From: Bacillota bacterium
GTDB lineage: Bacteria > Bacillota > Clostridia > Lachnospirales > Lachnospiraceae
NCBI GenBank assembly: GCA_023436065.1
Contig: JAEZKU010000017.1
Span: 1 to 64,000, forward strand
Length of the DNA stretch: 64,000 nt
Reading direction: 5' to 3'
In this document: piece by piece, positions 17,309 through 24,866 of the stretch
How positions within the stretch are numbered: position 1 is the first letter of the stretch
Layout of the letters: each line of letters starts with the position of its first letter
Position numbers and translations under genes: made by a program
The notes under the pieces: model-generated
What the model was told of the DNA's origin: nothing
The model's input: only the letters and a program-made list of their open reading frames with translations
Database searches by the model: none

Positions 17309-18124
17309 ATGTTAAGAATAGGGGAATTCGGAGCTCTGACCGGAATCAGTATTCATATGCTCCGTAATTATGATAAGATTGGACTGTTAAAACCGGAGCT
17401 GACAGATAAGACTAATGGTTATCGCTATTATAGCGAGCGTCAGATTGTATTTGCCAACCAGCTACAGGTCTTAAAAGGACTGGGATTTGGATTAAAGGAA
17501 ATTGCAGCACTTCATATCCTGCATGAATCGAATGCTGATATTATTGAATTTGTACAGAGGAAGAGGGACGAGAAGCTTGAAGAGTTAAGTACGATTAAGG
17601 AACAGATTACCCGTATGGATCAGGCAATACGTGATCTGAAAAAGCAGGATGCCTATGCCCTATCTGTTGTAATCAAGAAAATACCCTCCAGAAAGGTAGC
17701 AAGCCGCAGAGGTTTTCTACAGAAATTTTCCGACGAAGGCTTACTTTGGGAAGAATTAACGAACGTCTGCAGGCTCATGGGTGTCCGTTTTGCTGATACA
17801 GATTATGCATTTGCAATAACTCATGGATATGATTCCGAAAAAACAAGGATTGATACGGAAGTGCAGCGTGTGGTCGAAAAACTGTATCCCGATACGGACC
17901 AAGTACGATTTTTCAAGGTAGATGAATGTATTGCTGCAACCGTAGCATTTGAAGGAGTATATAATCAGATTGGTGACGTGATGCAATATATGAAGGATTG
18001 GCTGAGAGAGAACCATTACATATGTACGGATAAGCCTTTCTCCACTTATTATATTTCGCCGGATAATGAGACAAATCCTGAAAAATTCATTACCGAGATA
18101 TGCTTCCCGATAAAAAAAGTGTAA
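17309..18124 (+). CDS. MerR family regulator (BmrR-like)
   Basis: A 271-residue regulator: winged helix (ISIHMLRNYDKIGLLKPE, NGYRYYSERQIVFANQL), dimer coiled coil (about 78-112), and a GyrI-like ligand domain (VVIKKIPSRKVASRRGFL ... FSTYYISPDN ... ITEICFPIKK). BmrR-type proteins sense cationic or aromatic drugs. SD 'gggggattgt'. A small terminator follows the stop, so it is monocistronic. It is divergent from the TipAS-like MerR gene and is not closely similar to it. Target unknown. Confidence 0.88.
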   Translation: MLRIGEFGALTGISIHMLRNYDKIGLLKPELTDKTNGYRYYSERQIVFANQLQVLKGLGFGLKEIAALHILHESNADIIEFVQRKRDEKLEELSTIKEQITRMDQAIRDLKKQDAYALSVVIKKIPSRKVASRRGFLQKFSDEGLLWEELTNVCRLMGVRFADTDYAFAITHGYDSEKTRIDTEVQRVVEKLYPDTDQVRFFKVDECIAATVAFEGVYNQIGDVMQYMKDWLRENHYICTDKPFSTYYISPDNETNPEKFITEICFPIKKV

Positions 18125-18134
18125 AACCCTATTG

Positions 18135-18160
18135 ACCCTCGCATAATGCGAGGGTTTATG
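18135..18160 (+). terminator. Intrinsic terminator
   Basis: Stem accctcgca / tgcgagggt with loop taa and a weak T-rich tail, 11 bases after the MerR stop. Confidence 0.7.
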
Positions 18161-18194
18161 CTTACTTTATTCTAAATAAAGGAGTGAACGATGA

Positions 18195-19259
18195 ATGGGA
18201 AGTAAACTTTTATCAATAGGGCATCATGTGGATGATTATGAGTGTATGTGGAATGGCATCGAGGACTTATATGTGCAAAAGAGTGGTGAATGGATACCTA
18301 AGCAGTTCTTCTTCACCTTAAGCGGAAAAGGTAATTTCACATACTTAAAGTCAAATACGGATGCTGTTAAGAGACGTGTAGCGTGGGGTGACGGCAGAGT
18401 CAAACAGATTTATAAGGAGATCTCCGATATTGTCGGCTTTCAATACAGACATATCGAAGGCAAAAGCTTTGAATCCGCCTTACAGGCAGCAAGAAAACAG
18501 ATTGATATGGGCTGCCCGGTGATACTTGGCTGCCTGGATATGTATTACCTGCACTATTATCCGAAATTCTATCATAAGATGCATATACCGATTCATTATA
18601 TCATGATGATTGGATATGATGATGACAAACAGCTCGCCTACGTGCTGGATTGCGGGATGGAAGACGTTCAGAGTATCCCCTTCGATGCACTGGCAGAGGC
18701 CATGAACGTGGAGATAAAGGGGCTGTCTCATAGGAATACCATCTGTACCATCGCATTTCAACAAGAGCTAAAAAGCACAATAGACATAGCCAAGGAAGGA
18801 TTTCATCGGAAGGTAATAAAGATGCTGGAATCCCCTGTAGGTTTTGCAGGAATCAGAGGGATGTACAAGTTTGCCAAGGAATTTCCCCGTTGGCAGGAGG
18901 AACTGACGAAGGAAGACTATATGGCAGTCCTACAGAATATCATCGAGTATTCGGGAACCGTTCCGAAGATGCCCAATCGTCTTCTGGGTATAAAGGAACC
19001 CGAAGACATTCGATATATGTGTGGAAGAGAACAGATTTCGGCTGTGTTAGCTGAACTGGGACAGGATTATCAGATTGATGCCTGGCGCGAGGCCGCAGTG
19101 CTTTTCCTCGAAAGCGGTACTATCTTGGAGCGCATGATTGATCAAATGACAGGATATCTTTTAAAGGCAGTAACTGATCTTAATGATTTGCCAAAAATGA
19201 TTGAAACTGTGGCACAAATTGAAGAGAAGGCATATAGGAAGGTATTGTCAGGTCTTTGA
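18195..19259 (+). CDS. BtrH-N-domain protein (putative acyltransferase/peptidase fold)
   Basis: A 354-residue protein. The N-terminal 190 residues match the BtrH N-terminal domain, a papain-like fold: HHVDDYECMWNGIEDLY, FFFTLSGKGNFTYLKS, VAWGDGRVKQIYKEI, and HYIMMIGYDDDKQLAYVLDC. The C-terminal helical part resembles DUF4872. In butirosin biosynthesis BtrH transfers an acyl group from a carrier protein to an aminoglycoside; other members are unstudied. SD 'aaaggagtgaacg', ATG 18195. No carrier protein or biosynthetic enzyme is nearby, so its substrate is unknown. Confidence 0.7.
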   Translation: MGSKLLSIGHHVDDYECMWNGIEDLYVQKSGEWIPKQFFFTLSGKGNFTYLKSNTDAVKRRVAWGDGRVKQIYKEISDIVGFQYRHIEGKSFESALQAARKQIDMGCPVILGCLDMYYLHYYPKFYHKMHIPIHYIMMIGYDDDKQLAYVLDCGMEDVQSIPFDALAEAMNVEIKGLSHRNTICTIAFQQELKSTIDIAKEGFHRKVIKMLESPVGFAGIRGMYKFAKEFPRWQEELTKEDYMAVLQNIIEYSGTVPKMPNRLLGIKEPEDIRYMCGREQISAVLAELGQDYQIDAWREAAVLFLESGTILERMIDQMTGYLLKAVTDLNDLPKMIETVAQIEEKAYRKVLSGL

Positions 19260-19355
19260 TTCAAAGTATCACTAAGGAAAACGAGATGGAGATTATGTAT
19301 ATATACTGTGAATTTAGGTACACTAAATTTATGACAATGCAGAGGGAGTGAAATC

Positions 19356-19517
19356 ATGAGTAAACAGGCTAATCAAAAGTACAGAAAAGAGAAGGAAAAG
19401 GAACATCTAAGCAAGGCAGGTATCGACTTTAGTGCACCTCGTTCAGATAGAGAAAAATTAATTGATGATAAGCTTCACATTGAATACAACTCTCCATCCA
19501 ATCGTGCTGATGAATAA
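19356..19517 (+). CDS. Small conserved-looking protein (53 aa)
   Basis: Fully supported small gene: SD 'agagggagtg' 9 bases before ATG, 53 codons, and a strong terminator 4 bases after the stop. The protein is very polar and charged: a Lys/Glu helix (QKYRKEKEKEHLSKAG), then IDFSAPRSDREKLIDDK and a tail HIEYNSPSNRADE. No membrane segment or cysteine. I do not recognise it. Its own terminator and spacing argue that it is a real independent gene. Confidence 0.65.
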   Translation: MSKQANQKYRKEKEKEHLSKAGIDFSAPRSDREKLIDDKLHIEYNSPSNRADE

Positions 19518-19520
19518 GAA

Positions 19521-19568
19521 CTAAAAAATCGCAGGTCTCACATCATAGTGGGATTTGCGATTTTTTAG
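19521..19568 (+). terminator. Intrinsic terminator
   Basis: Long stem ctaaaaaatcgcaggtctca / tgggatttgcgattttttag with a T6 run, directly after the 53-residue gene. Confidence 0.85.
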
Positions 19569-19668
19569 TTAATAACGGTCAGACCTTTGTTCCTGTATTG
19601 ACATCCAAAAATGATAAAACTATAATAAATCAAACAAGATAAAATGAATAGAACACAGGAGGGACCTC

Positions 19669-20004
19669 ATGACGATCAATGAATATCAAAAACTGGCCAT
19701 GTCTTCTTTAAACCCTGATTTATCCGAAAAGGATGTGCTGATTAACGGTGTCATGGGGATCTGCGGTGAAGCTGGTGAGGCGATCGATATTGTGAAGAGA
19801 CATTTAGCTCAAGGACATGAACTGGATAAAGAACATCTGGCGAAAGAATTAGGGGATATCGCCTGGTACCTCGCGGAAACAGCAACTGTTCTGGGTTATA
19901 CACTGGAGGAAATCCTACAAATGAATATTGATAAGCTGAAGAAACGTTATCCTGACGGCTTTGATACAGAAAAATCAATAAACAGACATACAAACGATAT
20001 CTAG
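19669..20004 (+). CDS. MazG-like nucleotide pyrophosphohydrolase
   Basis: A 111-residue all-alpha NTP-PPase. The metal-binding motifs are seen as GEAGEAIDIVK (about 31-41) and KELGDIAWYLAETATVLG (about 60-77), i.e. E-x2-E and E-x2-D. It should hydrolyse a (d)NTP to the monophosphate, a house-cleaning or stress role. SD 'caggagggacctc'. A GNAT gene starts 15 bases downstream and shares the transcript. Confidence 0.85.
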   Translation: MTINEYQKLAMSSLNPDLSEKDVLINGVMGICGEAGEAIDIVKRHLAQGHELDKEHLAKELGDIAWYLAETATVLGYTLEEILQMNIDKLKKRYPDGFDTEKSINRHTNDI

Positions 20005-20018
20005 AAAGGAGTTGGGCA

Positions 20019-20525
20019 ATGATTTTTATAAATAAAGTAAATCTTGATGACGTTGTTAAGGAATACCTTTTCATAACTGATTTACCCGTAAATGAAAATG
20101 GCTTCACCAACAGCTATTATGGTATCTCCAAGGAGGAATTCTGTACAAAGACAATCTATCAGATCATAAATTATTCAGAAGGAAAGGATTTGCCAGCAGG
20201 CTATGTCCCGGAAACCTATTTTTTCTTGTGGGATGATGACTGTATTGTTGGTTTATTTCGCATCAGACACTTTCTGAATGATTTTCTCAAAAACGGTGCC
20301 GGACATATCGGTTATGGAATACATAAAGACTACAGAGGAAGAGGCTATGCGACAAAGGGATTGGCACTGGCTATTGAAGAGGCCAAAAAGATCATACCCG
20401 AGGATGAAATCTATATGTCAGTAAACATTAATAATATTGCCTCCCTCAGAGTGCAGGAGAAAAATGGCGCATACATCCATCACTCCGACGAGCGAGAGCA
20501 TTATACACGGATCAAGATCAGATAG
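20019..20525 (+). CDS. GNAT family N-acetyltransferase
   Basis: A 168-residue GNAT enzyme. The acetyl-CoA loop is HKDYRGRGYATKGLALAIEE (around residues 106-125), preceded by the strand GHIGYGI. The late motif NINNIASLRVQEKNGAYI is typical of RimJ/RimL-like members. It starts after 'aaaggagttgggca', 15 bases after the MazG-like gene, and ends at a strong terminator. Substrate unknown. Confidence 0.88.
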   Translation: MIFINKVNLDDVVKEYLFITDLPVNENGFTNSYYGISKEEFCTKTIYQIINYSEGKDLPAGYVPETYFFLWDDDCIVGLFRIRHFLNDFLKNGAGHIGYGIHKDYRGRGYATKGLALAIEEAKKIIPEDEIYMSVNINNIASLRVQEKNGAYIHHSDEREHYTRIKIR

Positions 20526-20571
20526 TATTTACCATAGATGAGAAGATGGTTCCTTTGACTGTGATCGAGAT

Positions 20572-20630
20572 AAAATAGAGTAAGGGGTGTGCCACTTTAT
20601 CAGAAGTTGCACACCCCTTACTCTATTTAT
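20572..20630. terminator. Strong bidirectional terminator
   Basis: Perfect 20-bp stem aaatagagtaaggggtgtgc and its complement, loop of about 16. On the minus strand the stem overlaps the stop codon of the next gene. Confidence 0.9.
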
Positions 20631-21340
20631 CTTATACTGTTGAAAAGCTTTACCCTTCCTAAATAATCTATAATTAACGGATGGGGCTTTTCATATGTTG
20701 AACTTAATTGCGGTTGAAATAATGTTGCGACAAAGAAGTCATTGTTCTCGATAACCATGATACGCGCTTCATTCTCTTCATCAGTCCCCACGACTCTAAA
20801 TCCATTACTGTTTAGTAAGACCTGAAAACTTTGATTTAGTCCGAAACTACAGTTATATTTCTCAATGATTACTTCCTCTCCATAAATATCATAAAGATAA
20901 GAAGTCCGGTCAAGTGTAATCTGCCTTGTCTGTCCGATTAAGGAACAGGATAGTGCTGTAATATAATCATTTGGTTGATAGAGATCAAAGCTTAAATCCT
21001 GTAATTTTTCGATAAGTAATACATTTCTCCCGTACTCGATTACCGCATGCTGAAAGCCACCGCAGGTACCAATAAAGGGATAATTATGCTCTCTGGCAAA
21101 TTGAATTGCATTTATAGCACCATTCATACTTCTATAAGGACTACCGGGAGCACACCATAGACCGTCATAACGAGTTAGCTTATCATCCGCTCCATTTTCA
21201 AGGCTGTCTGTCGGAATCCAGTCCCATTCTGCAACCAAATCTAATCTTGCAGCACAATGCTTCACCGCTTCTTCTGTAGCTAGGTGGGATGGTCTTCCAT
21301 CATAATCTCCTATGATACCAAGCTTAATCGCTAAACACAT
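20627..21340 (-). CDS. CTP-synthase C-terminal-like glutamine amidotransferase homologue
   Basis: A 237-residue stand-alone class I glutamine-amidotransferase-like protein of the group named 'CTP synthase C-terminal region-related (seleno)protein'. The nucleophile elbow is GTCGGFQHAVIEYGRN (Cys near residue 93); the late part carries QPQLSSTYEKPHPL. GLWCAPGSPYRSMNGAI is the glutamine-loop region. It lacks the synthase domain, so it cannot make CTP. Here the position that is selenocysteine in some relatives is an ordinary TGC cysteine. SD 'tggagggtaagtt' before ATG. Actual substrate unknown. Confidence 0.8.
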   Translation of the reverse strand: MCLAIKLGIIGDYDGRPSHLATEEAVKHCAARLDLVAEWDWIPTDSLENGADDKLTRYDGLWCAPGSPYRSMNGAINAIQFAREHNYPFIGTCGGFQHAVIEYGRNVLLIEKLQDLSFDLYQPNDYITALSCSLIGQTRQITLDRTSYLYDIYGEEVIIEKYNCSFGLNQSFQVLLNSNGFRVVGTDEENEARIMVIENNDFFVATLFQPQLSSTYEKPHPLIIDYLGRVKLFNSIR

Positions 21341-21466
21341 AACTTACCCTCCATTCAAATTAAATAAAAATTTATTATATCACCATAATGATAAAATTCA
21401 ACGAAATCTTTACAAAATATGTTATAATATTTACAAACATATAACTATATCTTAAACGAAGTAAAA

Positions 21467-21505
21467 GTCTGAACAGCAGCCAGACCGGTACAGTTATGTT
21501 CAGAC
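21467..21505 (+). promoter_or_regulatory. Leader hairpin
   Basis: gtctgaac / gttcagac (8 bp, long loop containing ccagaccggtac) lies between a TATAAT at 21423-21428 and the gene at 21555. It could be an untranslated-leader structure; weak evidence. Confidence 0.35.
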
Positions 21506-21554
21506 AATATATACATTACTAAAGCAACATTAAAAAAGAAAGGAAAGTATACTT

Positions 21555-21938
21555 ATGAATAAGTATGAACATATCATATCAAGTTATTTTCAGTCCTGGG
21601 TAAAAGGAGATCATACTCTTCTGAGAAAAATCTTTGCTATGGATGCCATATATAGTGAATGCTATGGACCTGAGTATCACGGGGTCGATACAATAGAGAA
21701 ATGGTTTATCGACTGGCAGAAGCACGGTACTGTACTTGCCTGGGACATTAAGCAGTATATCCACCAGGATAGAAGAATTGCTGTGGAATGGTATTTTCAA
21801 TGTAAGTATGATGGAGAGGTCAGCGAATTTGACGGAATGACCCTGATCGAATTCGATGCCGAAGATCGTATCACCAGTCTAAAGGAGTTTCAATCAAAGC
21901 TTCCGCATTACTTTCCTTATGAGGAGGATGCAAATTAA
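21555..21938 (+). CDS. SnoaL-like/NTF2-fold protein
   Basis: A 127-residue single-domain protein of the SnoaL-like (NTF2) fold: IISSYFQSWVKGDHTLLRKIFA for the first helices, YGPEYHGVDTIEKWFIDW, then the curved strands VEWYFQCKYDG and GMTLIEFDAEDRITSLKEFQS. Members include polyketide cyclases, epoxide hydrolases and simple ligand binders; catalytic identity here is not determined. SD 'agaaaggaaagtatact'. Followed by its own terminator. Confidence 0.85.
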   Translation: MNKYEHIISSYFQSWVKGDHTLLRKIFAMDAIYSECYGPEYHGVDTIEKWFIDWQKHGTVLAWDIKQYIHQDRRIAVEWYFQCKYDGEVSEFDGMTLIEFDAEDRITSLKEFQSKLPHYFPYEEDAN

Positions 21939-21955
21939 CTACTTAATTAGGACCA

Positions 21956-21989
21956 AAAAAAGAGTGACAACAGAATTGTCACCCTTTTT
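21956..21989 (+). terminator. Intrinsic terminator
   Basis: Stem aaaaagagtgacaa / ttgtcacccttttt, A/T-rich on both sides. Confidence 0.85.
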
Positions 21990-22068
21990 ATTCCCCAAAC
22001 GCCTGTTGCTGAAGTACAGCAAATGCTATAGTAAATTACATATGAATGATGCGGACTGTTTACAGCTA

Positions 22069-23373
22069 CTAAATCAAAAGCTTTCCAAGCTGTTCTGAAT
22101 TGATAGGCTTGCATAGTAAAAAGCCCTGTCCGCGCTCGCAGGATATCTTTTTCAAGAAATCCAGCTGTTCCTGTGTCTCTATCCCTTCCGCTACGACTCG
22201 ATAATTCAGATCGTGAGCCAGGGAAATCAAATTCTGAGTTATTGCTGTCTCTTCATTTCCATGTGGTATTGATTTAATGAAGCTCTTATCTATTTTTATG
22301 ATATCTATCGGTAATTTCATGATATGTGTCAGCGATGAATAACCTGTACCGAAATCGTCAAGGGCAATCCTTATGCCATAGCTTCTTAGACGGTTCAATC
22401 TCTCTATCGCCATATTCACCTGAGATAATATCACTGTTTCCGTTATTTCAAAAACAACCTGCGAATAATTAACATTGTAGGAGGCTATGATTTCTTCGAT
22501 TTTCTGAAAATTGCTTTCACTTTCCAATGTCTTGCTCGAAAGATTAATCGATAGCTCTATATGCCCAAATCCCTCTCTCTCCCACTGTTCCTTCTGTTGC
22601 AGAGCTTTATTGACAATCCATCTTTCCAGCAGGTAGATCTGTTTAGACTGTTCGGCAATCGGAATGAAGATATCAGGAGATATAAAACCACTCATCGGCT
22701 GAGGCCATCTAACCAGTGCCTCAACACCTATGATTTCATTGGTCTTCAGATTATACTCCGGTTGATAGAACAGTATAAATTCTTCCTTCTCAATCCCTTT
22801 TTGGAGCCTGTTGATCATCTGAATCTGTTCCACAATATTCTTCTGGAGTTCATCATTATATATATTAATATCTCTTTCCGTCTTCTTAGCAAAGTAGTTA
22901 GCTACCTCGGCCTTCTTAATCAGTGTGGCGATATCCATGCCATGCTCAGGATAAAAAGCAACCCCCACACTCATTGTGATATAAAACATGTGCTCGTAAA
23001 TATTGACATTACAGCCGTCACTAATGATATCACTGATGATATCATACAATGCATCCTCCGAAGTTATGGCTGTAAATAAAATAACAAACTTATCACTATT
23101 AATTCTGGATACAAAATTCGGTTTTAGAATCTTACTTTTCAGATAATCAGAAACACATTTTATTACCTCGTCACATATTTTGTAACCATAGGTCTCATTC
23201 ATGTATGAAAATTGATTAATGTCCAGATATGCAAGCGCAAACTTCTCCTCTCCTGCCAACTTGCCGCAGGAATTGTTCAGGATATATTCCGCTAAAATAC
23301 CTTGCAGTAAATTCAAATGAGGTAAACCAGTAAGCTCATCAAAAAATGTAGTCCTCATATTCATTTTTCCCAT
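22069..23373 (-). CDS. c-di-GMP phosphodiesterase (degenerate GGDEF + EAL)
   Basis: A 434-residue soluble protein. The N-terminal GGDEF domain (about 10-165) has NSDKF where GGDEF should be, so it should not make c-di-GMP. The EAL domain (about 185-432) keeps the catalytic set: EALVRWP, INLSS, EITET, LDDFGTGYSSL, KIDKSFI, AEGIETQEQ and QGFLLCKPI. It should therefore hydrolyse c-di-GMP, perhaps with GTP-responsive control by the dead GGDEF domain. No sensor or membrane segment. It is divergent from the peptide-precursor gene at 23623, with a striking inverted repeat between them. Confidence 0.92.
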   Translation of the reverse strand: MGKMNMRTTFFDELTGLPHLNLLQGILAEYILNNSCGKLAGEEKFALAYLDINQFSYMNETYGYKICDEVIKCVSDYLKSKILKPNFVSRINSDKFVILFTAITSEDALYDIISDIISDGCNVNIYEHMFYITMSVGVAFYPEHGMDIATLIKKAEVANYFAKKTERDINIYNDELQKNIVEQIQMINRLQKGIEKEEFILFYQPEYNLKTNEIIGVEALVRWPQPMSGFISPDIFIPIAEQSKQIYLLERWIVNKALQQKEQWEREGFGHIELSINLSSKTLESESNFQKIEEIIASYNVNYSQVVFEITETVILSQVNMAIERLNRLRSYGIRIALDDFGTGYSSLTHIMKLPIDIIKIDKSFIKSIPHGNEETAITQNLISLAHDLNYRVVAEGIETQEQLDFLKKISCERGQGFLLCKPINSEQLGKLLI

Positions 23374-23443
23374 ATCAATTCTCTCTTGTTATAATTTATA
23401 CATTAGTAATTGACCAAGCTTATCTTAACTGATTCAAAAAGTT

Positions 23444-23497
23444 AAAACCATGTCGTCTTTGGAAAACTTATAAATTTTCCAAAGACGACATGGTTTT
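23444..23497. repeat. Perfect 23-bp inverted repeat
   Basis: The arms 23444-23466 (aaaaccatgtcgtctttgg then aaaa) and 23475-23497 are perfect complements, loop cttataaa. It lies between two genes pointing away from each other, so it is not an ordinary end-of-gene terminator for either. It may be an operator, an RNA hairpin of an unseen transcript, or a terminator of a small RNA. Confidence 0.75.
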
Positions 23498-23513
23498 CTT
23501 ACAATTTCAGCCA

Positions 23514-23562
23514 TATAATTTGCATATACAAAAATTAAAAACACGTTTCAACGTGTTTTTAA
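23514..23562 (+). promoter_or_regulatory. Promoter and leader hairpin of the peptide gene
   Basis: TATAAT at 23514-23519; any -35 would fall in the right arm of the upstream inverted repeat. Just downstream the dyad ttaaaaacacgtt-tc-aacgtgtttttaa (23535-23562) ends in a T-run, like a small terminator or attenuator in the leader, or an operator. The gene's SD (caggaggtaagaaa) follows 50 bases later. Confidence 0.5.
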
Positions 23563-23622
23563 TTCAAAAAACAATAAAAAGAAAATTTTTCCAAACGCCA
23601 AAAAAATTCAGGAGGTAAGAAA

Positions 23623-23922
23623 ATGAAAACTAAAAAAAGTATTTTTGTAGCAGCTGCTCTTGTTATGGTTATGGTATTAACACTTGTATTAGTTAAGTTA
23701 CAGGTAATTGGTGATGGACAAGCTTATGCCAGTGATGCTCCCTGGATTTTTACCGCATCTGCTGAAGATGATCTAGAAGTTTCTTGTGATGTTCCTTGGG
23801 TTTGGTCCGCTTCTGCTGTAGATGGTTTAGAGGTTGCCAGTGATGCTCCTTGGATCTTCACCGCTTCTGCTGAAGATGGTTTAGAGGTTGCCAGTGATGC
23901 TCCTTGGATCTTCACCGCTTAA
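23623..23922 (+). CDS. Multi-copy secreted signalling-peptide precursor
   Basis: A 99-residue precursor. Strong SD (caggaggtaagaaa). Residues 1-36 are a Sec signal peptide: MKTKK, hydrophobic core about 8-25, and AYA at 34-36, giving signal-peptidase cleavage just before S37. All the rest is four tandem units with period 18 residues (54 bases). Unit 1 starts SDAPWIFTASAEDDLEVS, unit 2 is the variant CDVPWVWSASAVDGLEVA, unit 3 SDAPWIFTASAEDGLEVA, and unit 4 stops after SDAPWIFTA. The D-x-P-W core with its short tail is the likely active peptide and the acidic SAEDGLEV part the linker. Two HTH+TPR regulators converge on it, so I infer a pheromone read inside the cell after re-import. No known family name fits. 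Confidence 0.8.
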   Translation: MKTKKSIFVAAALVMVMVLTLVLVKLQVIGDGQAYASDAPWIFTASAEDDLEVSCDVPWVWSASAVDGLEVASDAPWIFTASAEDGLEVASDAPWIFTA

Positions 23923-24866
23923 TCAATAAAAGATGCATCAATCATTCCGAAGTTTTCCATAATATGTTCTCTGATAAAATGGACCATATGAGTCATTTGC
24001 ATAGCTGAGGCTATGTAATAAGCTCGCTTTAAATATAAAATAGCTTCACTTTTATTATTAGGTGATAAAACTCCCATTTCGATCTGCTTTTCCTTATTCC
24101 ACGCAATATTATAGATTAGATATGGGAGCGCATTACCTAATTTGAATTTTCTACAAATTTCAATTCCTTCATCTGCTATTTCGATTGCTTTTTCATGATT
24201 GTGAGTTATTCCATACACCTTTGATAAATTAAAGGTAACTATCACCTGCAAAATAGCTCTCTGTTGTTCTTCCATATAGCTTTGCTTAAGCGCACTATGT
24301 GCCTCTTCCATTAGGGAAATGGAGTTTTGAAAATCTTCTTTCTCTGCATAGGCTATAGCAATATTAGTTAATAAAATAGCTTCACTTGAACTTAACGGCC
24401 AATTAGATAACGAAATCTCTCCATATTTAGGTATAGTCAATTTTATTGCTTTTAGCGACTCTTTCAGGTAATCATCTAAGCTAATCCTCTTGAGATTATA
24501 ATCAACCGAACTTTTTACTCTTATCTTGAACTGTTGATCCAAAATAGATTCCCCAATTTTCTCTTCTATTTCATTCAACATTGTCTCTGCCTTAATAAAG
24601 TCATAGAGTTTAATATAGTCTTCAATTTGCTTCATTTTTTCAAGAATTTGAAAATCCGAAACTGACAGCATGGAATAAGCCCTTGATCGGATGCGTCCCA
24701 TACGCACCATGAGCAGTTCATAGGTGTCCCTGGTCGGATTCTGACTGCCATTCTCAATTCTGGATAAAGTCTCAACCGAGCAAATCGATTCACTCAATTG
24801 TTCCTGCGTGATAGACAAAGACTTTCTTGTCATTCTGACAATATCGCCTAATCGATATCTTCCCAT
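23919..24866 (-). CDS. RRNPP-like HTH+TPR regulator, copy B
   Basis: A 315-residue regulator: an N-terminal XRE helix-turn-helix (about 5-62: GDIVRMTRKSLSITQEQLSE, SVETLSRIENGSQNPTRDTYE), then a helical repeat region of TPR type up to the end (ILLTNIAIAYAEKEDFQNSI, HEKAIEIADEGIEICRKF). This is the layout of PlcR/PrgX/Rgg-type receptors that bind short re-imported peptides. SD 'aaggaggagtatca'. Its start overlaps the upstream paralogue by 19 bases, so they are co-transcribed. Its stop overlaps the stop of the peptide-precursor gene on the other strand (23919-23922). It is the likely receptor for that peptide. Confidence 0.85.
   Translation of the reverse strand: MGRYRLGDIVRMTRKSLSITQEQLSESICSVETLSRIENGSQNPTRDTYELLMVRMGRIRSRAYSMLSVSDFQILEKMKQIEDYIKLYDFIKAETMLNEIEEKIGESILDQQFKIRVKSSVDYNLKRISLDDYLKESLKAIKLTIPKYGEISLSNWPLSSSEAILLTNIAIAYAEKEDFQNSISLMEEAHSALKQSYMEEQQRAILQVIVTFNLSKVYGITHNHEKAIEIADEGIEICRKFKLGNALPYLIYNIAWNKEKQIEMGVLSPNNKSEAILYLKRAYYIASAMQMTHMVHFIREHIMENFGMIDASFID

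Noticed and set aside
22561..23079. 172-codon plus-strand frame
   Set aside because: Antisense to the EAL phosphodiesterase, no ribosome site, protein of low complexity; a shadow.
23724..23915. Repetitive minus-strand frame opposite the peptide gene
   Set aside because: Mirrors the repeats of the peptide gene, has no ribosome site or signal peptide.
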